Below, in pieces: positions 8,779-17,690 of a stretch of DNA of 43,313 nt. The stretch's first letter is position 1. Each line of letters begins with the position of its first letter. The position numbers and the translations under genes were made by a program. This DNA is from Thermoguttaceae bacterium. Its GTDB lineage: Bacteria > Planctomycetota > Planctomycetia > Pirellulales > Thermoguttaceae. Location: NCBI GenBank assembly GCA_025062105.1, contig JANXAQ010000022.1:1-43313 (forward strand). Direction: 5' to 3'. The notes under the pieces were generated by a model. It made no database searches and was not told the DNA's origin. It saw nothing but the letters and a program-made list of their open reading frames with translations.

Positions 8779-8934
8779 AGTATGTCCTGACATTGGGATT
8801 GGGGCGGTTTCCAATGAGTTTTGGCCGACCGGCTGCTACCCTCCAGACTTCTTAAAAACAGGGATGTTGGAGATTCTGGCGCATTGAGGAAGGAAACCTC
8901 CTTTCATCATATAAGATACTTTTTCGGACAGCCT
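8779..8934. mobile_element. Family B MITE-like element
   Basis: Runs from AGTATGTCCTGACATTGGG to TTTTTCGGACAGCCT, 156 bp, with the standard family B interior. Flanks are CTGAG and GTGAA, a poor match. Confidence 0.8.
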
Positions 8935-8961
8935 GTGAAGAGTTGCATTTTGTTAGAAGGT

Positions 8962-9070
8962 GGCTCTGTGGAAAGGTTGTCTGCCGTCTGGAAAGGTTTT
9001 GACTCTGCTGGTCGGTTTTGCTTCCGTTTTGACGGGTTTAGGCCTCCTACCGGAAACGGTTGCAACAGAG
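8962..9070 (+). mobile_element. Family D MITE-like element
   Basis: Runs from GGCTCTGTGGAAAGGTTG to GGTTGCAACAGAGT, with interior GGTCGGTTTTGCTTCCG and GGCCTCCTACCGGAAA. A short CATTTTGTTAGAAG just before it, at about 8946-8959, looks like the end of a family E element. Confidence 0.75.
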
Positions 9071-9076
9071 TCTTAG

Positions 9077-9224
9077 CTCGACTTTTGCCAATTTGGGCTT
9101 TATGCCGAAATAGGAAAGTTCTAACTCCTTGAAACTATTGGACTTAGGAAATTGGGTGAATAAAAGGGTGGGTCGTCGTAACTCCTGGAGACAAAAGTAG
9201 TTAAGAAAAATGGCAAAAGTCGAG
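9077..9224. mobile_element. Family A element with 5-bp target duplication CTTAG
   Basis: Ends CTCGACTTTTGCCA and TGGCAAAAGTCGAG, 148 bp. Flanks are CTTAG at 9072-9076 and CTTAG at 9225-9229. The right flank ends 5 bp from the stop codon of the radical SAM gene. Confidence 0.9.
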
Positions 9225-9234
9225 CTTAGAAGGT

Positions 9235-10344
9235 CTAAATCTCTACCGGTTGCCGACGGCCGCCCCAATCGCCTGGCTTGGGACCAAATCGGCCGGCAAT
9301 CCGTCGGCCACAGTGCCGACAACATCCGTCTTCTAAAGCCCAATGGGTGATTTCGTAGCCATCCCGGCCAATGACCATCTGACCACACTGGGGACAATAA
9401 GTGCTCTGCCGCTGGGGATCATAGACGTTGCCGGTGTAAACATAATGGAGGCCCACCTGGCGGGCAATCTCGTAGGCCATGTTCAAGGTGCTTACCGGTG
9501 TGGGCGGCCGATCCAGCAGACGAAAATCCGGATGGAACGCTGTAAAATGTACCGGCACCTCTGGCCCCAGTTCCTTCAAAATCCATTGGCACATCTGCTG
9601 GATTTCTGCTGGGTTGTCGTTGGCATCCGGAATCAGCAGATTAGTAATTTCCACCCAAACCTGAGTTTCCCTAACCAAATACCGGAGTGTATCCAGGACC
9701 GGCTGAAGATGGCCAGATGTATAGTTCCAGTAGAAATCTTCCGTAAACCCTTTCAGATCCACATTGGCAGCATCCATCCACTGGAAAAAGTCGGCCCGGG
9801 CAACCTCGCTAATATATCCGTTGGTAACCGCCACCGTCTGAATGCCCTGTTGGTGGCAGGCCTTGGCCGTGTCGATCGCATATTCAGCCCAAATGATCGG
9901 TTCGTTATACGTGAACGAAACACTATGGCACCCGTAGCGTTTGGCCGTCTTGGCAATCTGCTCCGGTAGGGCCTCCTGGCAGAGGCTATCCACCTGCCGG
10001 GCTTTGCTAATCGACCAATTCTGACAAAACCTGCAACCCAAGTTACACCCGGCCGTACCAAAAGAAAGCGAAGAACTACCTGGATAAAAATGATTCAGCG
10101 GTTTTTTCTCGATCGGATCAATGCAAAAGCCAGAACTTCGGCCATAGGTGGTGGTTACCAATTGGCCGTCTTTGTGTTGTCGCACAAAACAAAATCCCCT
10201 GGTCCCTGGTTCCAGGATACAATGCCGGGGACACAAATCACAAACAATACGGCGGCCGTCTTCATGCTGGTGCCACCAGCCAGCCGGTTTGATTCCCTCC
10301 GGACTCACCAGCCCTTCCGGCGGCTGCCGGACAACCCCACCCAT
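9235..10344 (-). CDS. amrS: AmmeMemoRadiSam system radical SAM enzyme
   Basis: The protein has 369 residues. ATG 10344 was chosen because GGGAGGAGG lies 5 bases upstream; a longer frame opens at 10380 without such a site. The radical SAM signature is C100-N-L-G-C104-R-F-C107. An N-terminal CDLCPRHC (Cys35, 38, 42) precedes it, as in this PflA-like family. Conserved blocks include SFTYNEP, NVDLKGF and VHFTAFHPDF. A C-terminal zinc-ribbon-like CPQC...CRHC follows, after residue 320. The enzyme is expected to cleave S-adenosylmethionine with a [4Fe-4S] cluster. It is encoded upstream of the AMMECR1-MEMO fusion on the same strand, which supports the system call. The stop codon abuts a family A insertion. 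Confidence 0.93.
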   Translation of the reverse strand: MGGVVRQPPEGLVSPEGIKPAGWWHQHEDGRRIVCDLCPRHCILEPGTRGFCFVRQHKDGQLVTTTYGRSSGFCIDPIEKKPLNHFYPGSSSLSFGTAGCNLGCRFCQNWSISKARQVDSLCQEALPEQIAKTAKRYGCHSVSFTYNEPIIWAEYAIDTAKACHQQGIQTVAVTNGYISEVARADFFQWMDAANVDLKGFTEDFYWNYTSGHLQPVLDTLRYLVRETQVWVEITNLLIPDANDNPAEIQQMCQWILKELGPEVPVHFTAFHPDFRLLDRPPTPVSTLNMAYEIARQVGLHYVYTGNVYDPQRQSTYCPQCGQMVIGRDGYEITHWALEDGCCRHCGRRIAGRFGPKPGDWGGRRQPVEI

Positions 10345-10439
10345 CAAAACCTCCTCCCAAAGAAAGCCCAAACAGCACAATACCCATCTGCCCTTTCACC
10401 GAAATCATCCAGTCACATTCCACTCAAGTAAATAAACCA

Positions 10440-10625
10440 CCCGCTGCCTCCCATACTAAGAGGCTGACATTGCCAAAGACAATACGCCTTTGACACCCAA
10501 GACCGAAGCCAAAATGCAAACGACGAAACATGTTTTAAAAAACAAACTAGACTAGAATTGTGGACTGCTCCTCTACGCTCTGCTCTCTAGCCTCGTCTGG
10601 GTGGAGGTTCGCTCATCCTCCGGTT
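10440..10625. other. Non-coding stretch upstream of the radical SAM gene
   Basis: It should carry the promoter for the minus-strand radical SAM gene. No confident promoter pair or hairpin was identified. Confidence 0.4.
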
Positions 10626-10630
10626 CTCAG

Positions 10631-10777
10631 CTCCACTTGTGCTATTTTTCCTAACGTCGTTTCACCCCAACAGTTACAGGGGATCTTCCTTCTGTTCATG
10701 TAATTTCCTAATTCCAATAACCCCAGGAAATTAGAGGGGTTCTCCTTCCCCAGAAGGCCCAAAATAGCAACGCCAAG
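10631..10777. mobile_element. Family A element, degenerate
   Basis: Left end CTCCACTTGTGCTATTTTTC; right end AAAATAGCAACGCCAAG. The middle (GTTACAGGGGATCTTCC, TTTCCTAATTCCAATAACC) aligns with the family A interior. Left flank CTCAG, right flank CTTTA. Confidence 0.6.
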
Positions 10778-10782
10778 CTTTA

Positions 10783-10940
10783 GAAAGTCTCCCTGAAATT
10801 AGAAATGTTGAGCTTTCCTGATAGATTTTGGACAGATCAATCCTCCCATCGACGATCTTAAGAAAAACACGATCTTAATAAAAATTAGGATGTTGGGGTA
10901 TTCTAGAAGTACAAGAAAGTAACCGGTTTTTTCTAGGGCA
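10783..10940. mobile_element. Probable degenerate family B element
   Basis: Begins AAAGTCTCCCTGAAATTAG and shares GCTTTCCTGATAGATTTT with the degenerate copy at 32877. The right end is not clearly recognisable, so the end coordinate is approximate. Confidence 0.4.
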
Positions 10941-11550
10941 ATGCCGTTTCGGGGCAACCTTTCTTAGCGTCCGGCCAGAGGAGGAACTTAGTCCTGTTCA
11001 TTCAGCTGAACCGTTCCATAAACTGAAGGTTGTAAGGCCGGCCGATGAACTTTCTTGGTTTTCCCACTCTCGGCCCAGAGCAGCCTCCTAACACCGGCTG
11101 TTTTATGTATTGTATGCTTTGGATTGTCTGCTGCCAATTGGAGGCTTAGAACCGGGTGGCTGCAGCCATTCTATGGGTGAATTAGGCAAAATAGAATCCG
11201 TAAGCCAAACAAACCGACGCCCCGAAAATCCAGCCTTGCACAGCACCTACCTCCTATATCGCGGATATGAAGAGCCAAACTCTTCTACAGAAAGTTATAG
11301 CCATGGCTGTGGAATCCGGGGGTTCTTGGTCCTGCAGATGCCGATAGAGGCAGTTGGCGGAAACTATGGCCTAGCTATCTTTCCCAGTTGCTCCACGGGC
11401 CACAACACATTAGCTCCACCTTCGAAACCCTCGGATGGGTGGGTAAACCAGTACGGGGGCCATGTGTTTTGATAAGCAGGCCAGGAGCAATAATAGGTTA
11501 AAAAGGCCACCTTTTGCCGATTTCCAAGCAGGTAGCGCTCCCATAGGTTT
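10941..11550. other. Non-coding stretch holding a sequence shared with 40834-40930
   Basis: At about 11157-11258 the sequence aligns by eye with about 40834-40930 (shared TTGCACAGCACCTACC / TTTGCACAGAACCTACC, with CCCAAACAA and CCCCGAAA before it). Nothing else was recognised. A 120-residue plus-strand frame at 11110-11472 has no domain or ribosome binding site. Confidence 0.5.
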
Positions 11551-11933
11551 GGAACTTTTGCAAAATCCTGAACATATCGCGGGCTATATGAACTTTTAAT
11601 TCTATAGCGGAATCTCTGCAAAATCCTGAGCATATAGTGAACTATGCGAATATTGGATACCCTAGCCGTTCGGTTGTCATCCTTGTTATACCTACTACCT
11701 ATTGGGTGCTGCAATGCCAGAAACTCTATATGGTATGCTAAGGGAGGACAAGACAAAATCGTATTAAAAAGTCCCCTTTGAATTATGCAGAGGTTCCTAA
11801 CCGTTTGATTCTCCTGCCCGAATACCTACTATCGATTCGGTACTAGCAATGCGAGCAACTCTATATATTGGCTCAGAGGGGCTGAAGACCAAAGTGGTAT
11901 AAAAACATCTCGTTCGAGTTATGCAGAGATTCC
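11551..11933. mobile_element. Family C element split by a second family C element
   Basis: The outer copy's left part is 11551-11608 (GGAACTTTTGCAAAATCC to TTCTATAGC). Its right part is 11798-11933 (TAACCGTTTGATTC to TTATGCAGAGATTCC). Together they give one normal-length C element, interrupted by the complete C copy at 11609-11797. Confidence 0.8.
11609..11797. mobile_element. Family C element nested in another family C element
   Basis: Runs from GGAATCTCTGCAAAATCC to AATTATGCAGAGGTTCC, 189 bp. The flanks TAGC and TAAC fit a 4-bp target duplication with one later change. Confidence 0.8.
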
Positions 11934-11954
11934 TTTTTTATTTTCGAAGCCTTT

Positions 11955-12030
11955 GGCTCTGTGGAATCCTTTCCCGGACGGAGGCCGAAGCCCAACCAAA
12001 AGCTGCATACAACCGGCTGAGAGGAAACCG
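11955..12030 (-). mobile_element. Partial family D element
   Basis: GGCTCTGTGGAATCCTTTCC followed by GGACGGAGGCCGAAGCCCAA matches one half of family D in minus orientation. The other end is not recognisable. Confidence 0.5.
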
Positions 12031-12318
12031 GCCTGTTTAGAATTTATGTAGAATCATACACATAAAGTGGCCTTTGTGGATTTTCGAATCGATAGGGGTT
12101 GGCCTGCCTCATTCAACGACTTACTATATGTGGCTGCGGGCACGGCAGGTAGCCTACAGGAAGTAGGTGTTTGGATGGGTCAGCCCAAGCCTACCGAAGC
12201 AAAAGTGTATAAAATTCGCTATGTCTTTATGAGGATGTAGAGGTTTCAAGAGGTCCCAGAAATTGGCAGAAGTCAAAAAACGGCAACTTCCAATCCAGCG
12301 CATCAACGGAGGACTTCC

Positions 12319-14985
12319 GTGTGGCGAACAAAATATTATATCGTCGTGGGCACGAGTGCTTTGGTGATTTTGGGTGTGCTTTGGGCAGTCTGGTGGTGGG
12401 GCAGCCAACAGTCTGAAACGGTGCTTCAGCGTCAGCAAGCTCTGGAACGGCTACCTGCGTGGAACGAAAAGCCGTTTAGCCCGGCCGATGGCGCTTGGTT
12501 GACCCTGACGCCACCGGCGTTTGTGTGGCTGCCGGTACCAGAACCATCGGGTCCGTACCTGCTGGAGGTCTCCCGGACCGAAGATTTTTCCGATCTGCAG
12601 CCGCTTGTAGATCTGCAGCCGCTTGTAGATCTGCAGCGGCCGAGGGAGGCTGCCCAAAGGGAAGTTTTGGGACCAGCCGCCTCAGCAGCTTTCAGACCAT
12701 CTACCAGCACAGAACCAACACCAGCAGGGAATCCAAGTGGCAAACCAGCCGGCAATGGGAGGCTAGAACCAGCCGACAGCAAGGCCTCGGCAGTAGCTTC
12801 CCACAGAATTGAAGAAGCTCCCCAGAAGGAGGTTTTCCCGTTAGATACCGGCTGGAGGGTGGAAGTACCCATCAGCGTCTATGTGCCGACCCGGCCGTTG
12901 GCCGAGGGCAGATGGTTTTGGCGGGTGGGCCTTCGGAGTGCGAATGGTCAGATTACTTGGTCCCGCACCCGACAATTTATTGTGGCCTCCAATGCCAAGC
13001 GGTGGCCTTTGCCAGATGTTAGGCAATTTCGGGATCGGATTCCTAGGAATCGGCCTCGGCTTTTGTTTTCGCCGGAAATGATTACCAAGCTCCGCGCCAC
13101 GGTGCCCTACACGATGGAAGACCAATACGAGCGTCTTTGGGCCGAGGCGGAACGGGCTGTAGGGGAACCGTTGCCGGAAGAACCTCCGCCGCTGGAAACG
13201 TTCGGTCCTGATCGAGACGCCCAGTTTGCTAAGATCTTCCGGGCTACCCGACCGCCCATGGACGCTATGGAAACTTGTGCCTTAGCCTATTTATTGACTG
13301 GCCAGCGGCGATTCGGCCTGGAAGCCAAACGCCGGATCCTGCACTTTTTCGGCTGGGACCCGGAGGGTTCGACCTCCCTGGAGCACAACCCGGAACCGGC
13401 CATGTGGATGATGCAACGTGGTGTACGGGCCTATGACTGGACTTATGATCTGTTCAGCCCACAAGAGCAACGTCAGGTGGAAGGGGTCATCCATCGCCGA
13501 GCAGAGCAGTTTTACAGACGGCTTCGTAGTTTGCCGTTTGAAAGCCGACCTTTTCATAGCCATGCTGCCCGGGATTTAGCCTTTTTGGGGGAAGCGTCGT
13601 TAGCTTTTTTCCACGAATGGCCAGAGGCACCGGATTGGCTCCACTATGTGCTTGTACTTTTTTGGTCGGTCTATCCGGCCTGGGCGGCAGAAGACGGCGG
13701 CTGGAACGAAGGACCTACGTATTGGACCGCCTACATGAATTTTGCTTTACATTTTGCCGTAGCCCTTTACAATGCTACCGGCGCTAACCTGCTGGAAAAA
13801 CCCTTCTTTCAAAATACGGTCTATTACAAGCTATATGCCAATCCGCCCTATGCTCGGCATAGCCCGTTCGGCGATGGACACGAATATCCGCCGGGATCGG
13901 ATTGTGCGGATGTGATGGAGGCCTTTGCCGCTTTGCTCCGAAATGGATATGCCCGCTGGTATGCACAGCAAATTCGTATAGGCCCGGGCCGGGGACCATT
14001 GGCATTTTTGCTCTATGATCCGCAGTTACCTCCCAGGCCTCCGTCCGACCTACCTCTGGCCCGGTATTTTCCTGGCGTCGGCTTGGTAGCCATGCATACC
14101 CAACTGGCCGACCCGAAAGAAAACATCTATTTACTGTTTCGTTCCAGTCCGTTAGGTTCCATCAGCCATGCCCATGCGGACCAAAACGCTTTTGTGATCG
14201 AGGCATTCGGCCAGGCCCTGGCTATTGCCTCCGGCTATTACCCGTATTTTAATTCCCCTCATCACCACCAGTGGACCCGACAGACAAAGGCGGCCAATAG
14301 TATCACCTTGGAAGGCGCCCAGGGGCAGACGGCCCGCTCAATTGCCGGCGCTGGCCGGATACTAGCCTTCGCCACTACAGCCCAGTACGACTACGCCCTG
14401 GGCGACGCCTCGACAGCCTACGGCAAAAAGCTTCAACGGTTTTATCGGCATATACTGCATGTGCGGCCAGGAGTCTTCGTGATCATCGATGAGCTGACTG
14501 CACCGAAACCTGTGCAATTTGAATGGTGGCTGCATAGCTTAGAAAAAATGCAGATTTGGCCGGAAAAACAAAAAGTGCTTCTCCGCCGAGCCGATGTCCA
14601 GATGGAGGTAAGCTTCTTAGCCCCCCAGGGGTTAGACTTTCGGCAGACCAATCAGTTCAGCCCACCGCCGGAAAATAAAGCTCCGAATCAATGGCACCTA
14701 AGCGTCTGCAATCGGCTCAAAGGAAAAGAGGTCTATTTTTTCACGGTTTTACGGCCATTTCGCCAAGGCCATAGCCTACCGCCGTTGGAACCCCGCAGGG
14801 AAGGCAGTTTGATAGGGGTGGCTTGGACCCAAATGGGCATCCAACACGAAGTCCTCTACGATCCCAAGACCGTCCGACGCCCGGATCTGGGCCAGCTCCC
14901 TTCGGGCTGTCGGCTCGTAGCCCTCCAACGAACAAATGACCATGCCACCGTCTGGATCCCACCCTGCTGGCAGGAGAATCCTTGA
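12319..14985 (+). CDS. Membrane-anchored DUF4962/heparinase II/III-family protein
   Basis: The protein has 888 residues, starting at GTG 12319 with GGAGG about 7 bases upstream. One N-terminal membrane segment or uncleaved signal (residues 5-27, IVVGTSALVILGVLWAVWWW) suggests an envelope-anchored extracytoplasmic enzyme. Residues 50-230 resemble the Fn3-like DUF4962 region. Residues about 250-600 are an all-helical alginate-lyase/heparinase-type toroid (NRPRLLFSPEMI, DLAFLGEASLAF, DGGWNEGPTYW). Residues about 600-880 are the heparinase II/III C-terminal beta domain with SHAHADQNAF (His617, His619, Asp621). The family cleaves uronate-containing polysaccharides by elimination; the actual substrate is unknown. 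An in-frame 18-bp tandem repeat (12592-12639) gives a tripled DLQ-PLV motif, probably recent slippage. There is no operon partner. Confidence 0.85.
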   Translation: MWRTKYYIVVGTSALVILGVLWAVWWWGSQQSETVLQRQQALERLPAWNEKPFSPADGAWLTLTPPAFVWLPVPEPSGPYLLEVSRTEDFSDLQPLVDLQPLVDLQRPREAAQREVLGPAASAAFRPSTSTEPTPAGNPSGKPAGNGRLEPADSKASAVASHRIEEAPQKEVFPLDTGWRVEVPISVYVPTRPLAEGRWFWRVGLRSANGQITWSRTRQFIVASNAKRWPLPDVRQFRDRIPRNRPRLLFSPEMITKLRATVPYTMEDQYERLWAEAERAVGEPLPEEPPPLETFGPDRDAQFAKIFRATRPPMDAMETCALAYLLTGQRRFGLEAKRRILHFFGWDPEGSTSLEHNPEPAMWMMQRGVRAYDWTYDLFSPQEQRQVEGVIHRRAEQFYRRLRSLPFESRPFHSHAARDLAFLGEASLAFFHEWPEAPDWLHYVLVLFWSVYPAWAAEDGGWNEGPTYWTAYMNFALHFAVALYNATGANLLEKPFFQNTVYYKLYANPPYARHSPFGDGHEYPPGSDCADVMEAFAALLRNGYARWYAQQIRIGPGRGPLAFLLYDPQLPPRPPSDLPLARYFPGVGLVAMHTQLADPKENIYLLFRSSPLGSISHAHADQNAFVIEAFGQALAIASGYYPYFNSPHHHQWTRQTKAANSITLEGAQGQTARSIAGAGRILAFATTAQYDYALGDASTAYGKKLQRFYRHILHVRPGVFVIIDELTAPKPVQFEWWLHSLEKMQIWPEKQKVLLRRADVQMEVSFLAPQGLDFRQTNQFSPPPENKAPNQWHLSVCNRLKGKEVYFFTVLRPFRQGHSLPPLEPRREGSLIGVAWTQMGIQHEVLYDPKTVRRPDLGQLPSGCRLVALQRTNDHATVWIPPCWQENP
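12592..12639 (+). repeat. In-frame 18-bp tandem repeat
   Basis: GATCTGCAGCCGCTTGTA occurs twice (12592-12609, 12610-12627), then a partial third GATCTGCAGCGG. It lies in the N-terminal linker of the heparinase-family gene and keeps the frame. Confidence 0.9.
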
Positions 14986-15151
14986 ACAGTCAGAACCTAT
15001 CCCAAAGTGTATTTTCCAGCTTGCCAGCACAGCTTTGGATGGCAGCTCCAAAGTCCCACACCCTGTTTTTACCCAGTGTCCCCTGATGGCTGCCCACCCT
15101 CAAAACCCCTTTCGGAAACCCCTTAAAGGTCGTTGTAGGACCGTCTCTTGG

Positions 15152-15299
15152 CTCGACTTTTGCCAATTTTGGTCTTCTGCCGAAATGGGAAAGTTCTAAC
15201 TCCTTGAAATTATCGAACTTAGGAAATTGTGTAAACAAAAGGAGGGTTTCCTGCAACCTCTGGTGTCAAAACCACTTAGGAAAAATGGCAAAAGTCGAG
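15152..15299. mobile_element. Family A MITE-like element
   Basis: Ends CTCGACTTTTGCCA and TGGCAAAAGTCGAG, 148 bp. Flanks are CTTGG (left) and CTAAG (right), so the duplication has decayed or the left border was rearranged. A family B copy follows directly. Confidence 0.88.
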
Positions 15300-15304
15300 C
15301 TAAG

Positions 15305-15460
15305 AGGCTGTCCTAAAATGAGGATTTGGCTGGTTTCCCATGGGTTGTGGCCGACCGGCTCCTATCCTCCAGACTCCTTAAAAACAGGAATTTTGTGGAT
15401 TCGGGGGAATTGAGGAAGGAAACCTCCTTTCATCATAGAAAATGCTTTTTCGGAGAGCCT
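15305..15460. mobile_element. Family B MITE-like element
   Basis: Runs from AGGCTGTCCTAAAATGAGG to TTTTTCGGAGAGCCT, 156 bp, with the full family B interior. Left flank CTAAG (shared with the preceding A copy), right flank CTTAG. Confidence 0.88.
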
Positions 15461-15680
15461 CTTAGATTTGTTGGAGCTTAGGCTTACGCTCCCTGGGCAA
15501 CTTCCCACCCTTTAGCCCCAAGCTCAAATTGCCAGAATCTCCTGGGCATCAGCGAGCTGGAGGTTGCCATTTTCTCTGAGGAGCCTTCGTTCCCGTGGTT
15601 CCGACGAAACTTCCTCTTGGTTGACTCAGTTTCGTCACTCCGCTTGCTTGCGGGAATTCCAACGAAACCTTCTTCGTTCA

Positions 15681-15859
15681 GGAACCTCTGCATAATTCAA
15701 AGAGGACTTTTTAATACGATTTTGTCTTGCCCTCCCTAGCACAACATATAGGGTTTCTGGCATCACAGCACCCAATAGGTAGTAGATATAACAAGGAGGA
15801 CAACCGAACGGCTAGGGTATTAAATATTCACTATATGTTCAGGATTTTGCAGAGGTTCC
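15681..15859. mobile_element. Family C element with 4-bp target duplication TTCA
   Basis: Runs from GGAACCTCTGCATAATTC to TTTTGCAGAGGTTCC, 179 bp. Flanks are TTCA at 15677-15680 and TTCA at 15860-15863. Confidence 0.88.
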
Positions 15860-15863
15860 TTCA

Positions 15864-16359
15864 CATAATTTCCCAAAACCCATAGGTCCCCAGTTCGGCC
15901 GTTCTCCTCCCAGGGTGAAACCAAAGATGGCAAAAATCGAAGTTACAATTTGTTATTATGGACGTTGAAATTACCAAATAAACCCCTCTGCCTGCTAGAG
16001 AACGTATTTTTTCACCTTTTATCCCAGAGACGCAGTTTAATTCGTTATTCAAAAGCTCAACTCAAGAAATAATCCGGACCTCTCCCTTGTCCCCCGGCTA
16101 TACCCAGGCGAAAGGCCTGTTTTCCAAATACCAAATAGGGGTACTAGCCCTACCAAAAAAAATGGGATATATTCAAAAAGTTTTCAGCTTCTATAAAAAT
16201 CACCTTTCCTTCCTAACCCCCGTTTGATGTAGGCTGGATATGAGGTTCTTCCAGACAGCAGAGTGTTTGGGCTCGTAGGGAAGAGCCCTTTCTCCAAAGA
16301 AGTGGTTTACAGGGAAATCCGGTTTCCTGCTAAGTTGGTCCCTTTTTGAAAGGAGATGG
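15864..16359. other. Non-coding stretch upstream of the PEK-rich lipoprotein gene
   Basis: No gene was recognised. A 21-bp word at 16033-16053 (containing TTTAATTCGTTATTCAAA) is repeated exactly at 36032-36052. A lone GATGGCAAAAATCGAAGTTA near 15935 may be a family A end. Confidence 0.5.
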
Positions 16360-17073
16360 ATGATGAGGAAGGTCAGCTTATGGTGGCTCTCCATGATTGT
16401 GTTGGGGCTATTTTTGATCGGCTGCGGAGAAAAGCCCCGGCCTAAATCCACACCCCAGAAAGAAAAGCCAAAACAAGAAACGGTAACCCCCACGGTGCCG
16501 CAACAGGAAAAGGAAAAGGAGACGCCGAAAGAAGAACCTCCTACTCCTAAACTGCCTGAGATTACCCCTCCGGCGGAGATCCCCAAAGAGGAAAAACCCG
16601 AAGAAAAGCCCAAAGAGGTAACTTCCCCGGAAACACCCAAGATAGAATTGCCCACTAAGCTACCAGAAGAACCCAAAGTCGAAATGCCTCCGGAACAACC
16701 CAAAGAAAAGCCAGAGGAAGAACAACCTAAAGAGGAAGAACAACCTAAAGAAGAACAACCTAAAGAAGTAATGCCTAAAGAGGAGAAGCCCAAGGAAGAA
16801 CCCAAACAAGAAACACCCAAAGAGCAGCCAACTGAAAAAGTCGAACAACCCAAACAAGAAACACCCAAAGAGCAACCGACTGAAAAAGTCGAACAACCCA
16901 AACAAGAAATTCCTCCAGCCGAAAAGCCCGAAATGAAACAAGAAAAACCGGCCGAGGAAAAAACAGAAAAGCCGAAAGAGGAAACCCCAGAGGAAAAACC
17001 TGGAGAGAAATCAGAAAAACCGGGAGAATCTAAGGAGACGGCTAAAAATCCTTTCGAACTGGAAAAGCAGTAG
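16360..17073 (+). CDS. Lipoprotein with Pro/Glu/Lys-rich repeat region
   Basis: The protein has 237 residues. AAGGAGATGG precedes two consecutive ATGs, 16360 and 16363; the second has the better spacing. Residues 1-22 are a lipoprotein signal peptide with lipobox L-I-G-C (Cys22), so the protein should be lipid-anchored at the envelope. The rest is almost entirely Pro, Glu and Lys, with PKEE, PKQE and EKP units. One 16-residue unit (QPKQETPKEQPTEKVE) occurs twice in tandem near residues 150-185. Such regions are extended and disordered, and may span the periplasm or bind polyanions; this is inference. The only hydrophobic segment is the signal peptide. The gene has its own terminator downstream and no operon partner. 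No catalytic domain is visible. Confidence 0.75.
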   Translation: MMRKVSLWWLSMIVLGLFLIGCGEKPRPKSTPQKEKPKQETVTPTVPQQEKEKETPKEEPPTPKLPEITPPAEIPKEEKPEEKPKEVTSPETPKIELPTKLPEEPKVEMPPEQPKEKPEEEQPKEEEQPKEEQPKEVMPKEEKPKEEPKQETPKEQPTEKVEQPKQETPKEQPTEKVEQPKQEIPPAEKPEMKQEKPAEEKTEKPKEETPEEKPGEKSEKPGESKETAKNPFELEKQ

Positions 17074-17117
17074 ACAACTATCCTCGGTATTTCCGATGAG
17101 ATGATTTTGTAAACATG

Positions 17118-17168
17118 CCCCCAATTTGGGAAAGATATCAATTCCCAAATGGGGGTTTTATTATTTTT
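17118..17168 (+). terminator. Rho-independent terminator after the PEK-rich lipoprotein gene
   Basis: The stem pairs CCCCCAATTTGGGAA with TTCCCAAATGGGGG (one bulged base) around a loop of about 9 bases, followed by TTTTATTATTTTT. It lies 45 bp past the stop codon. Confidence 0.85.
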
Positions 17169-17170
17169 AA

Positions 17171-17530
17171 CACCTTTCGGTAGGAGGTCCTGAAATAATA
17201 GCCTCGTGATTCGATAAAATGGAGAGGATAAGAAATATAGATAAAAAGTTTGCCTCCTCAGAATGTGTACTCATCGTGACACAAAAGCCGGGATGAAAAG
17301 TTTATTTTGCGACAGCAACTACTTTTGCCAGTGGGTCTTGAGACTATTTCAGGGTGGACCATGTGAAAAAGGCAATTTAGTGGTCTAGGAAAGTACCCTA
17401 AATTGTTACTGCCGGACAAGCAGAAATCCAGAATTGTTCCCGCCTATGGCTGTGCGAACCGAATCCCCACTTTCGCAGGGATGAAAAGAGAGCTTCCTCA
17501 TTCGGCTGAGGTTAGGATCTGTTGAAGTTA
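17171..17530. other. Non-coding stretch with a family F fragment
   Basis: About 17455-17515 reads CCCCACTTTCGCAGGGATGA then CTTCCTCATTCGGCTGAGG. This resembles the right end of the repeats at 29433-29586 and 37481-37600. No gene was found. Confidence 0.5.
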
Positions 17531-17641
17531 GGCTCTGTGGAAAGTTTGTCCGCTGCAGGGGGAGGTTGGGCGCAGATAGGTCCGTTTTGTTTCGGTGCGG
17601 ATGGGGTTCAGCCTCTTAGCGGAGGCGGTTCAACCATAGTC
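17531..17641 (+). mobile_element. Family D MITE-like element
   Basis: Starts GGCTCTGTGGAAAGTTTGTC. The family words GGTCCGTTTTGTTTCGG and GCCTCTTAGCGGAGGCGG are present, and it ends near GGTTCAACCATAGTCC. Confidence 0.65.
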
Positions 17642-17690
17642 CTGATGTTTTCCCACAACCAATTGTCTTAACCAGGTTTTGAGTAGGAGA

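Noticed and set aside
11110-11472. 120-residue plus-strand reading frame
   Set aside because: Crosses a block that recurs in another frame at 40834; no domain, no start signal.
16200-17141. 313-residue minus-strand frame rich in Ser, Gly and Phe
   Set aside because: It is the antisense shadow of the Pro/Glu/Lys-rich lipoprotein; the periodic composition is a by-product of the plus-strand repeats.
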